DNA of 64,000 nt. Source: Streptomonospora nanhaiensis. Lineage in GTDB: Bacteria; Actinomycetota; Actinomycetes; Streptosporangiales; Streptosporangiaceae. Shown here in pieces: positions 35,154-44,271 of this stretch. The DNA is taken from the NCBI RefSeq assembly GCF_013410565.1, contig NZ_JACCFO010000001.1:1798001-1862000 (forward strand), given 5' to 3'. Within the stretch, counting starts at the first letter, position 1. The number at the start of each line of letters is the position of its first letter. The notes below the pieces were generated by a model. It worked only from the letters and a program-made list of their open reading frames with translations. It was not told the DNA's origin and made no database searches. Position numbers and translations under genes: made by a program.

Positions 35154-36710
35154 TCAGGCGCGGGTGGCGGGCGGCGGGCCCCCCTCCTCCTGCTCCGGCC
35201 GCTCCGGGTCGGCCTCGGCGGCGCGGCCGACGTCGCGGCGCACCGCCTTGGCCACCAGCGGCAGCGCCAGGGCCAGGGCCATCAGCACCCACAGCACGAC
35301 GGTCAGCGGGCTGGAGACCAGGATCATCGGGTCCCCCTGCGACAGCGCCAGCGCCCGCCGCAGCTCCTGCTCCAGCAGCGGGCCCAGGATCAGGCCCACC
35401 ACCGCCGGGGCGATCGGCACGTCCGCGGCGTGCATGAGCAGCGCCAGCAGGCCGAGCGCGTAGAGGATCAGCAGGTCGGCGGTGGTGCCGCCCGAGGCGA
35501 ACGTGCCCAGGGTGGCGAACACCAGCACCGCGGCGTAGATGGCGTAGGCGGGGATGGTCAGCAGCCGCGCCCACATCCGCACCAGCGGCAGGTTGAGGAC
35601 GAGCAGCATCACGTTGCCGATGTAGAGGCTGGCGATCAGCGTCCACAGCAGCGGACCCGACTCGCTGAAGAGCTGCGGCCCCGGCTGCAGCCCGTAGGAC
35701 TGGAACGCCGTGAGGATGACGGCCGCCGTGGCCGAGGTGGGCAGGCCGATGGTCAGCAGCGGCACCAGCACCCCGGCAGCCGCCGCGTTGTTGGCGGCCT
35801 CGGGTCCGGCCACGCCCTCGATCGCGCCGTGGCCGAACTCCTCGCGGCGCTTGGACAGCCGCTTCTCCACGCTGTAGCTGAGGAACGTGGGGACCTCGGC
35901 GCCGCCCGCGGGCAGGCTGCCGATCGGGAAGCCCAGGGCCGAGCCGCGCAGCCACGCCGGCCAGGAGCGCCGCCAGTCCGAGCGCGACAGCACGGCGCGG
36001 TCGCGCACGGGCTCCACGGTCTCGCCGCCGGTGCCGTGCATGAGGCGGCTGAAGGTCTCCCCCAGCGCGAACAGCGCCACGACCACCACCACGACGTCGA
36101 TCCCGTCCAGCAGCGAGGGCAGGCCGAAGGCCAGGCGGGCGTCGCCGCTCTGCTGGTCGATCCCGACCAGGCCGATGGTCACGCCGATCAGCAGGCTGGC
36201 GGCGCCGCGCAGGATGCTGCGGCCCAGCAGCGCGCTGACGGTGACGAACGCCAGCGCCATCAGCGCGACGTACTCGGGCGGGCCGAACCCGACCGCGAAG
36301 TCGGCGACGACGGGCGCCAGGAAGGTCAGCCCGACCGTGCCGATGGTGCCGGCCACGAAGCTGCCGATGGCCGCCGCCGCCAGCGCCGCCGCCCCGCGCC
36401 CGGCGCGGGCCATCTTGTTGCCCTCCAGCGCCGAGACCATCGACGCGCTCTCGCCGGGGGTGTTGAGCAGGATGGAGGTGGTGGAGCCGCCGTACATGCC
36501 GCCGTAGTAGATGCCGGCGAACATGATCAGCGACGCGGCGGGGTCCAGCCGGAAGGTCAGCGGCAGCAGCAGGGCCACCGTCAGCGCCGGGCCGATGCCC
36601 GGCAGGACGCCCACGGCGGTGCCGATGGTGACGCCCAGCAGCGCCCACAGCAGGTTGACCGGCGACAGCGCCGCGCCGAACCCGTCGATCAGGGCGGAGA
36701 TCTCGGTCAT
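35154..36710 (-). CDS. tctA: Tripartite tricarboxylate transporter, TctA subunit
   Basis: A 518-residue permease with about 12 helices. Family motifs include [20 protein letters not shown] (residues 34 onward, in part), [23 protein letters not shown] in pieces, and a repeated half near residue 300 ([15 protein letters not shown]). It forms the channel with TctB, fed by the TctC binding protein. The ATG follows directly on the stop codon of tctB, so translation is coupled. The C-terminal tail is acidic/Pro-rich. Substrates of this family are citrate-like carboxylates, but many members carry other acids. Confidence 0.92.
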   Translation of the reverse strand: MTEISALIDGFGAALSPVNLLWALLGVTIGTAVGVLPGIGPALTVALLLPLTFRLDPAASLIMFAGIYYGGMYGGSTTSILLNTPGESASMVSALEGNKMARAGRGAAALAAAAIGSFVAGTIGTVGLTFLAPVVADFAVGFGPPEYVALMALAFVTVSALLGRSILRGAASLLIGVTIGLVGIDQQSGDARLAFGLPSLLDGIDVVVVVVALFALGETFSRLMHGTGGETVEPVRDRAVLSRSDWRRSWPAWLRGSALGFPIGSLPAGGAEVPTFLSYSVEKRLSKRREEFGHGAIEGVAGPEAANNAAAAGVLVPLLTIGLPTSATAAVILTAFQSYGLQPGPQLFSESGPLLWTLIASLYIGNVMLLVLNLPLVRMWARLLTIPAYAIYAAVLVFATLGTFASGGTTADLLILYALGLLALLMHAADVPIAPAVVGLILGPLLEQELRRALALSQGDPMILVSSPLTVVLWVLMALALALPLVAKAVRRDVGRAAEADPERPEQEEGGPPPATRA

Positions 36711-37337
36711 TCAGAACCCCCAGGGGCCGCCGGGCAGGGACAGCCCGATCAGCACGTCGAAGAGCAGGAACAGCACGCCGGCCAGGGTCCAGCCGTAGGC
36801 GGCCGTGCGCCAGGGGTGGGGCGCGCCCAGCAGGAGCGCGGCGGCGGTGAACAGCAGTGCCGAGGACAGGGTGAACCCGGCGTAGGGCAGGACCACCGCG
36901 AAGACGACGAGCGCGCCCACCAGCGCGGCCAGCCGCAGGAACCGGCCCTTGAGTTCGGCGGCGGGTGCGGCGGCGGGCGCGGTGCGCAGCGCCAGGAGCG
37001 CACGGACGGCCAGGGCGGCGCCCACGGCGACGAGCAGCACGCCCACGACCGTGGGGAACCCGCCGGGGCCCACGAGCGCGGCGCCGACGCCGTCGCCCAG
37101 GCTCGCGGCGTCGACGAGGACGACGACACCGAAGACGGCCATGAGCGCGCCGAGGGCGGCGGCGGCCTGGTGGCCTTGCCGGTCGGAACCGGCCTCGGGG
37201 GCGGGCGCGGGTGCGGCGGGCGGGCGCCCCGGGGTGCCGGGTGATGCGGCGGGGCGGGGGGTGCCGGGTTCGGCGGCGGAGCCGGCCGCCTCGGCGTCGG
37301 GGGTGCGGGGCCCGGGGGTGTCGGCGGTGGCGCTCAT
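36711..37337 (-). CDS. tctB: Tripartite tricarboxylate transporter, TctB subunit
   Basis: A 208-residue small permease subunit. After a Pro/Ala-rich cytoplasmic tail of about 55 residues come four predicted helices with the TctB pattern GPGGFPTVVGVLLVAVG near residue 92 and a final LFDVLIGLSLPGG. Its start overlaps the tctC stop by 4 bases (ATGA), and its stop abuts the tctA start. All three genes are one operon. Confidence 0.88.
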   Translation of the reverse strand: MSATADTPGPRTPDAEAAGSAAEPGTPRPAASPGTPGRPPAAPAPAPEAGSDRQGHQAAAALGALMAVFGVVVLVDAASLGDGVGAALVGPGGFPTVVGVLLVAVGAALAVRALLALRTAPAAAPAAELKGRFLRLAALVGALVVFAVVLPYAGFTLSSALLFTAAALLLGAPHPWRTAAYGWTLAGVLFLLFDVLIGLSLPGGPWGF

Positions 37338-38374
37338 GTCAACCCGATCTGCTCAAGCACCTCGGCGGTGCGGTCGCGCTCGGAGGCGATGAAGCTCTCG
37401 AACTCGGGGCCGGCCAGGGCGGCGTCCTCCCAGCCGCGCCGCTGGAGCGCCTCCTGCCAGCCGGGGGATTCGGCCATCGTCATCAGCAGCTCCTCCAGGC
37501 GGCGCTCCTCCTCGTCGGTGATCCCCGCGGGGGCGACCACGCCGCGCCAGTTGGACAGCTCCACGTCCACGCCCTCCTCCATGAGGGTGGGGACGTCGGG
37601 CAGGGCGGGCAGCCGCTCGGTGCTGGAGACCGCGATGGGGCGCAGCCGGCCGGCCTCGATCTGCGGCAGGATCTCCGAGACCCCGGAGATGGCGGCCGTG
37701 GCGCGGCCGGAGAGCACGGTGGCCAGTGCCTCGCCGCCTCCGGCGTGGGCGATGTAGTTGACCTCGGCGGGGTCGGCGCCGATGTCCTGGGCCACGAGCC
37801 CGGCCAGGATCTGCTCCACGCCGCCGGCCGAGCCGCCCGCGATGGAGACCGCGCCGACGTCCTCGCGCATGAGGTCCACGAGGTCGCCGGTGTCCTGAAC
37901 GGGCGAGTCGTTGGGGACGACGATGATCTCGTAGTCCGTGGTGAGGCGGACCAGCGGCGTGACGTCGTCCATGGTGACCGCCGAGCCGCTGGTCTCGATC
38001 GCGCCGACCATGATCAGGCCGGTGACCATCAGCTCGGTGGGGTCGGCGGGCAGCTGCGCGTACTGGTTGAGGCCGATGGTGCCGCCCGCGCCGCCGACGT
38101 TGTAGACCTCCACGCGGCCCACCTGGTCGCGCAGCGCCGACTGCATCTCGCGGGCGGTCTGGTCCCAGCCGCCGCCGGGATCGGCGGGGGCCAGCAGGCG
38201 GAACTGCTCGCCCTGGGCGAAGCCGTGGGCCTCCTCGTCGTCGGCGCCGGCCACGGCCGCTCCGGCCAGGAGCACGGTGACCACCGCGGCGGCCACGAAG
38301 GGGCCGGTGCGCAGGGCGGCCCTGCGCCAGGGCGGCCCCTCGGCGTCGGCGGAGGGGGGCTTGGGGTCTGTCAT
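37334..38374 (-). CDS. tctC: Tripartite tricarboxylate transporter, TctC binding protein
   Basis: A 346-residue Bug-family solute-binding protein with a hydrophobic N-terminal segment (residues 24-44) but no lipobox cysteine, so it is secreted or membrane-anchored rather than a lipoprotein. The mature domain has the family pattern LLAPADPGGGWDQTAREM, VYNVGGAGGTIGLNQYA and GGSAGGVEQILAG. GAGGAGG precedes the ATG. It leads the operon, whose promoter carries two palindromes. Confidence 0.9.
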   Translation of the reverse strand: MTDPKPPSADAEGPPWRRAALRTGPFVAAAVVTVLLAGAAVAGADDEEAHGFAQGEQFRLLAPADPGGGWDQTAREMQSALRDQVGRVEVYNVGGAGGTIGLNQYAQLPADPTELMVTGLIMVGAIETSGSAVTMDDVTPLVRLTTDYEIIVVPNDSPVQDTGDLVDLMREDVGAVSIAGGSAGGVEQILAGLVAQDIGADPAEVNYIAHAGGGEALATVLSGRATAAISGVSEILPQIEAGRLRPIAVSSTERLPALPDVPTLMEEGVDVELSNWRGVVAPAGITDEEERRLEELLMTMAESPGWQEALQRRGWEDAALAGPEFESFIASERDRTAEVLEQIGLT

Positions 38375-38434
38375 CGCGCGCCTCCTCGTCCACCCGTACC
38401 CGCTGGTGGACTTGTCGTGCTGTGGTGTGTTTGT

Positions 38435-38444
38435 CTGTATACAG
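38435..38444. promoter_or_regulatory. Operator CTGTATACAG over the -10 box
   Basis: A perfect 10-bp palindrome covering the -10 box of the tctC promoter. The TGTATACA core is typical of GntR-family operators. No GntR gene is in the window. Confidence 0.55.
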
Positions 38445-38464
38445 TGAAATACATCGGTGTTCAA
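38436..38464 (-). promoter_or_regulatory. Promoter of the tctCBA operon
   Basis: On the minus strand TTGAAC, 17 bases, TATACA, about 60 bases before the tctC start. Both hexamers are embedded in palindromes (listed next), so the promoter looks repressible. Confidence 0.65.
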
Positions 38465-38468
38465 CACC
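38456..38468. promoter_or_regulatory. Operator GGTGTT-C-AACACC over the -35 box
   Basis: A perfect 6-bp inverted repeat with a single central base, covering the -35 box of the tctC promoter. Confidence 0.45.
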
Positions 38469-38644
38469 ACAGCGGGGGGTGTCCATGGTCACCGAGCCGG
38501 TCGCCGATCGACAACCCCCGGCCGGAGGCGGGGCGCGGGGGCGGGACCGGGCGGGCCGCGGCGCACGCGGGCGGGGACCCGCCCGTGGGCGGGCCCCCGC
38601 TGTTTTCTCGTGTTCCGCGCGGGCCGCGCGCGGCGGCCGCGCGG

Positions 38645-39631
38645 TCAGATGTTGCCGGGCCCGGCGCCGGCGGAGACGATCTGCGGCACCCGCGCGCAGT
38701 CGTCCAGCACGTAGGGGTAGGGCGGGTCGTCGACCGACCCGGCGGTCTCCAGCGGGCCGGAGTCGACCAGCACGTTGCCTCGGGCCTCGATGCGGCCGGG
38801 GTCGGAGTCGGCGTAGCCCACGTGCGTGGGGTTCTCGACGTTCTCGAAGTAGTTGCACTCCACCAGCACGCCGGCGTCCATGGTGGAGGCCACGCCGTAG
38901 GCCGAGACGTCGCGGTAGTAGTTGTTGTAGACGTGCACCGGGTCGCCGTAGCGCACGCGCGGGTGCCGCTGGTCGGAGCCGTCGAAGAAGTTGTGGTGGT
39001 AGCTCACCCGCAGGTGGCCGCGGTCGGCGGTGTGGTCGTCGTCGTGGCCGAGCAGCATCGACTTGCTGTGGTCGTAGATGTGGTTCCACGACACGGTGAC
39101 GAAGTCGGACTCCCGCTTGACGTCGATGGCGCCGTCGTAGCCGTTGGTGAAGCTGTTGTGGTCGATCCAGACGTTGGTCGAGCCGCGCTGGACGTTGACG
39201 GCGTCGTCGCCCCAGTCGGAGAACGCGATGTTCTGCACGATGACGTTGTGGGCCTCGGAGATGTTGAGCCCGCCGCCGGTGATCTCGGCGGTGGAGCCCA
39301 GGCCCACCACGGTCTTGTCGGAGGTCACGTCGTTCATGCCCGACAGTTCGATGCTGCCGGAGACCTGGATGGTCAGCGGGCCGTCGCTCTCCATGGCATC
39401 GACCAGGGCGTCGGCGCCGCTCACGGTGACCGTGGGGCCGGCGGCGCCGCCGGTCGTGCCGCCGTTCATGCTCGCCCAGCCCTCGGGCGAGCCGCCGGCG
39501 TGGGCGGCGGTGGGGAAGGCCAGGGCTCCGGCGGCGGCCAGGGTGGCCGCGCCCAGCGCGAGCGCCGCGCAGGCCGCGAACCCGCGGCGGGCGCCCGGCG
39601 CCGCGACCGCGCGCACAATGGAATTCGACAT
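38645..39631 (-). CDS. Secreted pectate lyase (PL1)
   Basis: A 328-residue polysaccharide lyase family 1 enzyme with a long signal peptide (residues 1-46, cleavage after AHA). The parallel beta-helix shows NVWIDHNSF, the calcium-site strand GAIDVKRESDFVTVSWN and the catalytic Arg region DQRHPRVRYG. It cleaves polygalacturonate by beta-elimination, outside the cell. An almost perfect ribosome site, GAGGAGGT, lies 9 bases before the ATG. The gene has a consensus promoter with a LacI-type operator at the start site. Confidence 0.92.
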   Translation of the reverse strand: MSNSIVRAVAAPGARRGFAACAALALGAATLAAAGALAFPTAAHAGGSPEGWASMNGGTTGGAAGPTVTVSGADALVDAMESDGPLTIQVSGSIELSGMNDVTSDKTVVGLGSTAEITGGGLNISEAHNVIVQNIAFSDWGDDAVNVQRGSTNVWIDHNSFTNGYDGAIDVKRESDFVTVSWNHIYDHSKSMLLGHDDDHTADRGHLRVSYHHNFFDGSDQRHPRVRYGDPVHVYNNYYRDVSAYGVASTMDAGVLVECNYFENVENPTHVGYADSDPGRIEARGNVLVDSGPLETAGSVDDPPYPYVLDDCARVPQIVSAGAGPGNI

Positions 39632-39826
39632 GGGGGAATTACCTCCTCGGATATTCCGCCGCCGCGGTGCGGGCCGCCCAACCGGCCCGCCGGGGGACCG
39701 CGGCGGCGGATATCGGGCCTGCGTGACGGCACCTTCACGCAGGCCCGGGGCAGCGGAGAGGAAACCGCCCCAGGAGCCGGGAGCGGTCGGAGCGGGAAAG
39801 TGATCTCCTTTCTTCCCGCCACCCAG

Positions 39827-39838
39827 GAAAGCGCTTTC
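39827..39838. promoter_or_regulatory. LacI-type operator GAAAGCGCTTTC
   Basis: A perfect 12-bp palindrome of the LacI/CcpA-like class (A/T arms around a central CG). It starts about 4 bases downstream of the inferred start site of pectate lyase transcription, where a repressor would block elongation. Confidence 0.7.
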
Positions 39839-39848
39839 AATTGTTTGG

Positions 39849-39877
39849 AGATTATGTGAGAACAAACACTCTGTCAA
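39849..39877 (-). promoter_or_regulatory. Consensus promoter of the pectate lyase gene
   Basis: On the minus strand a perfect TTGACA, a 17-base spacer and TAATCT. The region is far more AT-rich than its surroundings. Confidence 0.8.
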
Positions 39878-40001
39878 TACGTGGACACGCGGAATTCCGG
39901 CGGCGGCGGGCGGCGCGCGGGGCCGCGGCGCGGGGGTCCGGCCGGGCCGCGCCGACCCGCCCGAACCCCGTGCCGCCATCCGCGCCGGTCCGCGCGCCCG
40001 G

Positions 40002-41630
40002 TCAGCCCGCCTGGCGGCGCGGACCCGCCGTCGGCGCCGACGCCGCCCGCGGGAACCAGCGGTCGAGGTGGCCGCGCAGCGCGGCGGTGTCGCCGAGCGC
40101 GCCCACCACCGCGATGTAGCCGTCCGGCCGCACCAGGGCGTAGCCCCCGGCGGTCAGGCCGAAGCGGCGGTGCGCCTCCAGCGAGGCGTCGTGGCGCACA
40201 CCGGGCAGCCCGTCGTCGCCCTCGGGGGCCGCCACCTCCACCGCCACGCCCGGGCGGGCCTGGGCCAGCGCCGTCAGCTCGCCCACCCCCGCGCGCACCT
40301 CGGGGTCGGCGGCGCCCCGGTAGCCGGTGAACACCAGCAGCGTGCAGCCCGGGCCGGCGGCCGGGCCGAACAGGCCGGTGTAGGGCGCGCGCTCACCGGG
40401 CGCGGGACCGCCCGAGGGCGCGGCCCCGGCGTTGAGCGCGGAGTCGGGGTAGGCCACGTCCAACTGCGAGATCGCCCGCGTGAGCCGCTGCTGCACCGGC
40501 CCCCGGCCCAGCACGCGCGGCGCCACGGCCCGCCGCACCATCGTGGTGACGGTGCCGTGCAGCAGGGTCAGCCGGGTGAAGCGGGTGGTGCCGGCGACCA
40601 GGCGGCGGGCGACGGCCCCGCGCTCCTGGTGGTAGGTGTCGAGCAGGTCGCGGGGGGCGCCGCCGGTGATGTGGGCGGCCAGCTTCCAGGCGAGGTTGAC
40701 GGCGTCCTGGATGCCGGTGTTCATGCCCTGGGCGCCCACCGGCGAGTGGATGTGGGCGGCGTCGCCGGTGAGGAAGACCCGGCCCGCGGAGTGCCGGGCG
40801 CTCAGCCGCTGGTTGACGCGGAAGCGGGCCGACCAGCCGAAGTCGGTGACGCGCGCGCCGGGCACGCCCAGCCGGTCCAACTGGGCCTGCATCTCGGCGC
40901 GGGTGACCTCGCCGCCGGGGTCGGCGCCGGGCGGGTAGGCGATCACCATGCGGTAGCGGCCCTCGGGCAGCGGGAAGAAGGCGGCCGGCCGGCCCCGGTC
41001 GAGGAAGGCGAAGCCGTCGCCGAAGCCGAGCGGCCAGTCCAGGCCGATGTCGGCGGTGGCGAAGTTCTCCTCCAGCGCGGTGCCCTCGAAGGGGATGCCG
41101 AGCAGGTGGCGCACGGTGCTGTGGGCGCCGTCGGCGCCCGCGAGCCAGCCCGCGCGCACCGTCTCCGTCCGGCCGTCGGCGTGGCGCAGCACGGCCGCCA
41201 CGTGCGCGCCGGTGTCGGTGAACCCGGTCAGCTCCACGCCGTGCTCGACCGCCACGCCGTCCTCGGCCAGGCGGTCGGCCAGGATCCGCTCGACGGCGCT
41301 CTGCGGCAGCATCAGCAGGTAGGGGTAGCCGCTGTCGATGAGGGAGAGGTCGACGTCGGCCACGGGGCGGCGCTCGCTGCGGATGTGCATGGCGGTCATG
41401 GGCAGGCCCTCGGCGACCATGCGCGGCACCACCCCGAGGTCCTCCAGGACCTCCAGGGTGCGTGCCTGCACGCCCAGGGCCTTGGGCACCGGCGAGAGGG
41501 CCGGCGCCTTCTCCACGACGCGCACCCGCACGCCGCGCCGGGCGAGTCCGGCGGCCAGGGCCAGGCCCGTGCCGCCCGCGCCGACGACGAGGACGTCGGT
41601 GCCGGTTTCGGTGCTGCTGTGCTCGCTCAT
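40002..41630 (-). CDS. FAD-dependent aromatic monooxygenase (PheA/TetX-like)
   Basis: A 542-residue group A flavoprotein hydroxylase. The FAD motif VVGAGGTGLALA is at residues 14-25, the DG motif is GADGAHSTVR, and the second FAD motif is FLTGDAAHIHSPVGAQGMNTG. The C-terminal thioredoxin-like domain is typical of polyketide and rifampicin-type hydroxylases (about 540 residues). It may hydroxylate a phenolic compound or an antibiotic. AAAGGA precedes the ATG. A TetR gene lies 15 bases upstream in the same operon, suggesting substrate-induced expression. Confidence 0.88.
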   Translation of the reverse strand: MSEHSSTETGTDVLVVGAGGTGLALAAGLARRGVRVRVVEKAPALSPVPKALGVQARTLEVLEDLGVVPRMVAEGLPMTAMHIRSERRPVADVDLSLIDSGYPYLLMLPQSAVERILADRLAEDGVAVEHGVELTGFTDTGAHVAAVLRHADGRTETVRAGWLAGADGAHSTVRHLLGIPFEGTALEENFATADIGLDWPLGFGDGFAFLDRGRPAAFFPLPEGRYRMVIAYPPGADPGGEVTRAEMQAQLDRLGVPGARVTDFGWSARFRVNQRLSARHSAGRVFLTGDAAHIHSPVGAQGMNTGIQDAVNLAWKLAAHITGGAPRDLLDTYHQERGAVARRLVAGTTRFTRLTLLHGTVTTMVRRAVAPRVLGRGPVQQRLTRAISQLDVAYPDSALNAGAAPSGGPAPGERAPYTGLFGPAAGPGCTLLVFTGYRGAADPEVRAGVGELTALAQARPGVAVEVAAPEGDDGLPGVRHDASLEAHRRFGLTAGGYALVRPDGYIAVVGALGDTAALRGHLDRWFPRAASAPTAGPRRQAG

Positions 41631-41645
41631 GGGGGGTCCTTTCGG

Positions 41646-42275
41646 TCAGGCGGACGGGCGCACGGCGGCGAGGAAGAGGTCGACGTGGGTCGGGATGTCC
41701 AGGCGGCCCAGGGGACGGTTCTCGTCGGGGTCTGTCAGCAGGTGGTTCATGAGCAGGTGGATGAGCAGCGGCCCCATGAAGAGACGAGCCGCGGCGGCGG
41801 GGTCGGCGTCGGGCAGCGCGATGACGCCGGCGCCCTCGGCGGCGCGGAGCATGTCGGAGACGCGGGTGAGCGCGCGCACGGGCACGGCGGCGCGGAACCG
41901 CTCGCCGACCTCGGGCACGCGGTGGCGCTCGGCGATGACCATGCGCGCGAGGGCGAGGTAGTCGGGCCGGGTGAGCTGGGCCAGCAGGCGCTCGGCGAAG
42001 GTCGTCAGCAGCCCGCGCAACTCCTCCTCGGTCGCCGGCGCCGCGAGCTCGCCCGCCGGGGCGGCGGCCGCGAGGGACCGCGCGATGTAGGACTCAAGCA
42101 CGTCGCCGAGCAGTTCGTCCTTGCCCCGGTAGCGCGAGTACAGCGTCTCCTTGGACACCCCCGCCTTTTTGGCCACCTCGGCGGTGGAGGTCCCCGCGTA
42201 CCCGCGCTCCAGGAACAGCTCGCCGGCCGCGGCCCGGATCTGCTCCCGCTTGGGATCGGTACCGGCCTCGCTCAT
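41646..42275 (-). CDS. TetR family regulator of the monooxygenase
   Basis: A 209-residue TetR protein; the helix-turn-helix spans residues 10-55 (GTSTAEVAKKAGVSKETLYSRY in part). The C-terminal helical domain is of the TetR_C_33/AefR-like kind. GGGGAAGGGGAG lies before the ATG. The 25-bp palindrome at its promoter makes autoregulation likely, and because the monooxygenase follows after 15 bases, both would be induced together. Confidence 0.88.
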   Translation of the reverse strand: MSEAGTDPKREQIRAAAGELFLERGYAGTSTAEVAKKAGVSKETLYSRYRGKDELLGDVLESYIARSLAAAAPAGELAAPATEEELRGLLTTFAERLLAQLTRPDYLALARMVIAERHRVPEVGERFRAAVPVRALTRVSDMLRAAEGAGVIALPDADPAAAARLFMGPLLIHLLMNHLLTDPDENRPLGRLDIPTHVDLFLAAVRPSA

Positions 42276-42290
42276 GGCTCCCCTTCCCCA

Positions 42291-42315
42291 ACCGTACCGA
42301 ACGGTTCGGTACGGT
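42291..42315. promoter_or_regulatory. TetR operator, perfect 12-bp arms
   Basis: ACCGTACCGAAC and its exact complement flank one central G, 15 bases upstream of the tetR start. The size and position match autorepressor operators of TetR proteins. Confidence 0.8.
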
Positions 42316-42467
42316 ACTGGCGAGTGTAGCCCTCACGCGGGGCGGCGGCAAGGACGGCGCGGCGACCGGGGCGGACGCGAGAGGAGGCGGGGCGGGGCCG
42401 GGGGATCAGAAGGCGGCAAAGGCCGCCGGAGGCGCGGCGGTGGGCGGTGCGGGCGGGCCCGGGCGGC

Positions 42468-43307
42468 TCACCGGACCTCGGCCACCTCGGCATCCACGGG
42501 CAGCGGGTCCACCTGGACGAGGCTCGCCAGCGCCCGCGCCTCGTCGCCGGTGAACCGCCCCGACAGGACGGTGGCCGCGTCGGTGAGGCCGACGTCGCAG
42601 GCGGTCTCGGGCCCCACCTCCGGCGCGGAGACGACCTCCTCGTCCACCACGATGGCGACGCGGCGCCGGGCGTCGCCCGCCGGCCGGCACGCGGCCTCAC
42701 CGGTCAGCCGGGCCCACGCCTCGCGGCCGCCGTCGGTGAAGGTGACGTTCACCGTCCACTGGCCGCTGCGCTCGTCCAGCGCGGCCTCGGCGGCGGAGAC
42801 CTCGGCGTTGCCGAGCCGGGCCGGACCGAGGTGCAGGTCCTGGCCGGTGTCCGGATCGGGCAGGGACAGCTCCGCGTCGGCGGGGTCGCCGGCCTGCGCC
42901 CCGGTCCCCACCACCGGCCGGAACGCCAGCACCCCGCGCCGCCCGAGCAGGTCCGCGGCGGCCTCGGAGTCGGCACCGCGGGGCAGCTCCACGGCGACCA
43001 CGCCCGGGTCGGCGGTCACGACCGGATCGCCCTCCCCCATCTCGCGCACGCGCTCCGCCAGGATCTCGGCCACCTCGGCGACCTCGTCCCGCGAGGCCCC
43101 CGAGTCCACCCGCACGACCACGGTCTCCCCGCCCCCGGCCCGCCCGGGCCACAGCAGCCACACGGCCGCCCCGGCGGCGACCAGCACGAGCACCAGGGCC
43201 GGGACCGCGATCAGCAGCACCAGCCCCACACGGCTTTGCCTCGGGGATGGAGCGGGAGCGGGAGGAGAAAAGGAGGAGGGCGCGGATGTCGGATCGAAAG
43301 GCTGCAC
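42468..43307 (-). CDS. SecD head-domain (SecDF P1) protein with one anchor
   Basis: A 279-residue protein: a Pro/Ser-rich start, one membrane helix (about residues 26-48) and an extracytoplasmic domain like the P1 head of SecD. Recognisable pieces are LGRRGVLAFRPVV, NVTFTDGGREAWARLTGEA, RVAIVVDEEVVSAPEV and LSGRFTGDEARALA. The SecD membrane channel part is absent, so it is not a translocase itself. It may assist folding or bind exported proteins. The start is a GTG after AAGGGAG. Confidence 0.82.
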   Translation of the reverse strand: MQPFDPTSAPSSFSPPAPAPSPRQSRVGLVLLIAVPALVLVLVAAGAAVWLLWPGRAGGGETVVVRVDSGASRDEVAEVAEILAERVREMGEGDPVVTADPGVVAVELPRGADSEAAADLLGRRGVLAFRPVVGTGAQAGDPADAELSLPDPDTGQDLHLGPARLGNAEVSAAEAALDERSGQWTVNVTFTDGGREAWARLTGEAACRPAGDARRRVAIVVDEEVVSAPEVGPETACDVGLTDAATVLSGRFTGDEARALASLVQVDPLPVDAEVAEVR

Positions 43308-43551
43308 GGGGGGCTCCCTTTCGGCGGCGGCCGGGCAGACCAAGTATCGCAGCGGGGTCCGGCCGCGCACCATTGCGTTCCGGCCCCACCAGCCGACGAT
43401 CGCCGCAGACGCGAGACGAGAGTCCGCACCGCCGCCCCGATACGGCTACCGCCCCGCCGGCCCCATGGAGTTGTCACCTCTCGGACAATTGCCCGTCGGC
43501 CCGGGCTGCCTGACGATTGCCTCAACCGCCGGTTCCAGCCGCGGAGGAGCC

Positions 43552-44163
43552 ATGGCCTGGGTTCACGAAGGCGAACAAGCGGTCCGCCGCCTCCACGACC
43601 TCTCCCTCACCCTGGACGACCTCGCCCACGCCCTGGCGGCCGGGGACCGCGAGTCCCGCCGCTACCTGACCAAGCACGACCCGCCGAACATGCCGGGGCT
43701 CGCCCGATGGGCCGGAACGGTGCGGGGGTTGCGCGACCGCCTGGCACCTGCGGGATGGGGGATCGACAACCCCGGGAACCTGCCCGTGACCCTTTCTCCG
43801 GACCGCACCGTCGGCATTGTGGCGGTGACCGGCGACGAGCACACCGGTTTTCGGAGTTTCTCCTCTCCCAGCACCCGCCGACCACGAGGGATCGTGACTC
43901 TCAAGGCCATCGAACGGAACCGTGACCGCTACGAATCCCAACTTCCGCTCTTTTTCGCGGATGAGTTGATCGAAGAACCCGTCGCGGACGTGGCACACGG
44001 GGTCGGGGCCGGGACCCTGTGGATCCTCCTGTACAGGGAGGACGGGTACAAGGTCTGGTCGGAACTGTCCCTGCCCTTGACAGTGCGCAAGGACGGCACG
44101 GTAAACCGCTGGCACGAGCGGATCCTGCTCCCCGCCTACAGTCCGCCCGCACCTGGCGGGTAG
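43552..44163 (+). CDS. Unknown protein, actinomycete family, next to tRNA-Met
   Basis: A 203-residue soluble protein beginning MAWVHEGEQAVRRLHDLS. I have seen similar proteins in streptomycetes but know no function. The middle is strand-rich (RTVGIVAVTGDEHTGF), and the C-terminal half ends with a polar beta region (KVWSELSLPLTV). Codon use is less GC-biased than its neighbours, especially near 43900-44000, hinting at acquisition. GCGGAGGAG precedes the ATG. It stands alone beside the 3' end of tRNA-Met. Confidence 0.7.
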   Translation: MAWVHEGEQAVRRLHDLSLTLDDLAHALAAGDRESRRYLTKHDPPNMPGLARWAGTVRGLRDRLAPAGWGIDNPGNLPVTLSPDRTVGIVAVTGDEHTGFRSFSSPSTRRPRGIVTLKAIERNRDRYESQLPLFFADELIEEPVADVAHGVGAGTLWILLYREDGYKVWSELSLPLTVRKDGTVNRWHERILLPAYSPPAPGG

Positions 44164-44271
44164 AGCGGCAACCCGGCCGCAACCGGCGTGCGGGCCGTTG
44201 GCCGGCGGATTGGCCGGCGCCGGACGCGCTCAGCGGCCACTGGCGCGGGTGTCCGCGCAGGTGGGGGTGGG

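Larger units (their letters stand above)
39632..40001. other. Pectate lyase leader and promoter region, 370 bp
   Basis: It holds a transcribed leader of about 210 bases, the operator and the promoter. The right part (39890-40001) is GC-rich and simply separates it from the end of the leftward monooxygenase gene; no terminator with a convincing stem was found. Confidence 0.6.

Noticed and set aside
34083-37244. A 1053-codon open frame on the plus strand
   Set aside because: It crosses TspO, TetR and the tct genes in the wrong frame or strand and reads as Gln/His/Arg-rich sequence.
38485-39099. A rightward Arg-rich frame starting after the tct promoter
   Set aside because: It runs antisense into the pectate lyase gene and has no homology or suitable codon pattern.
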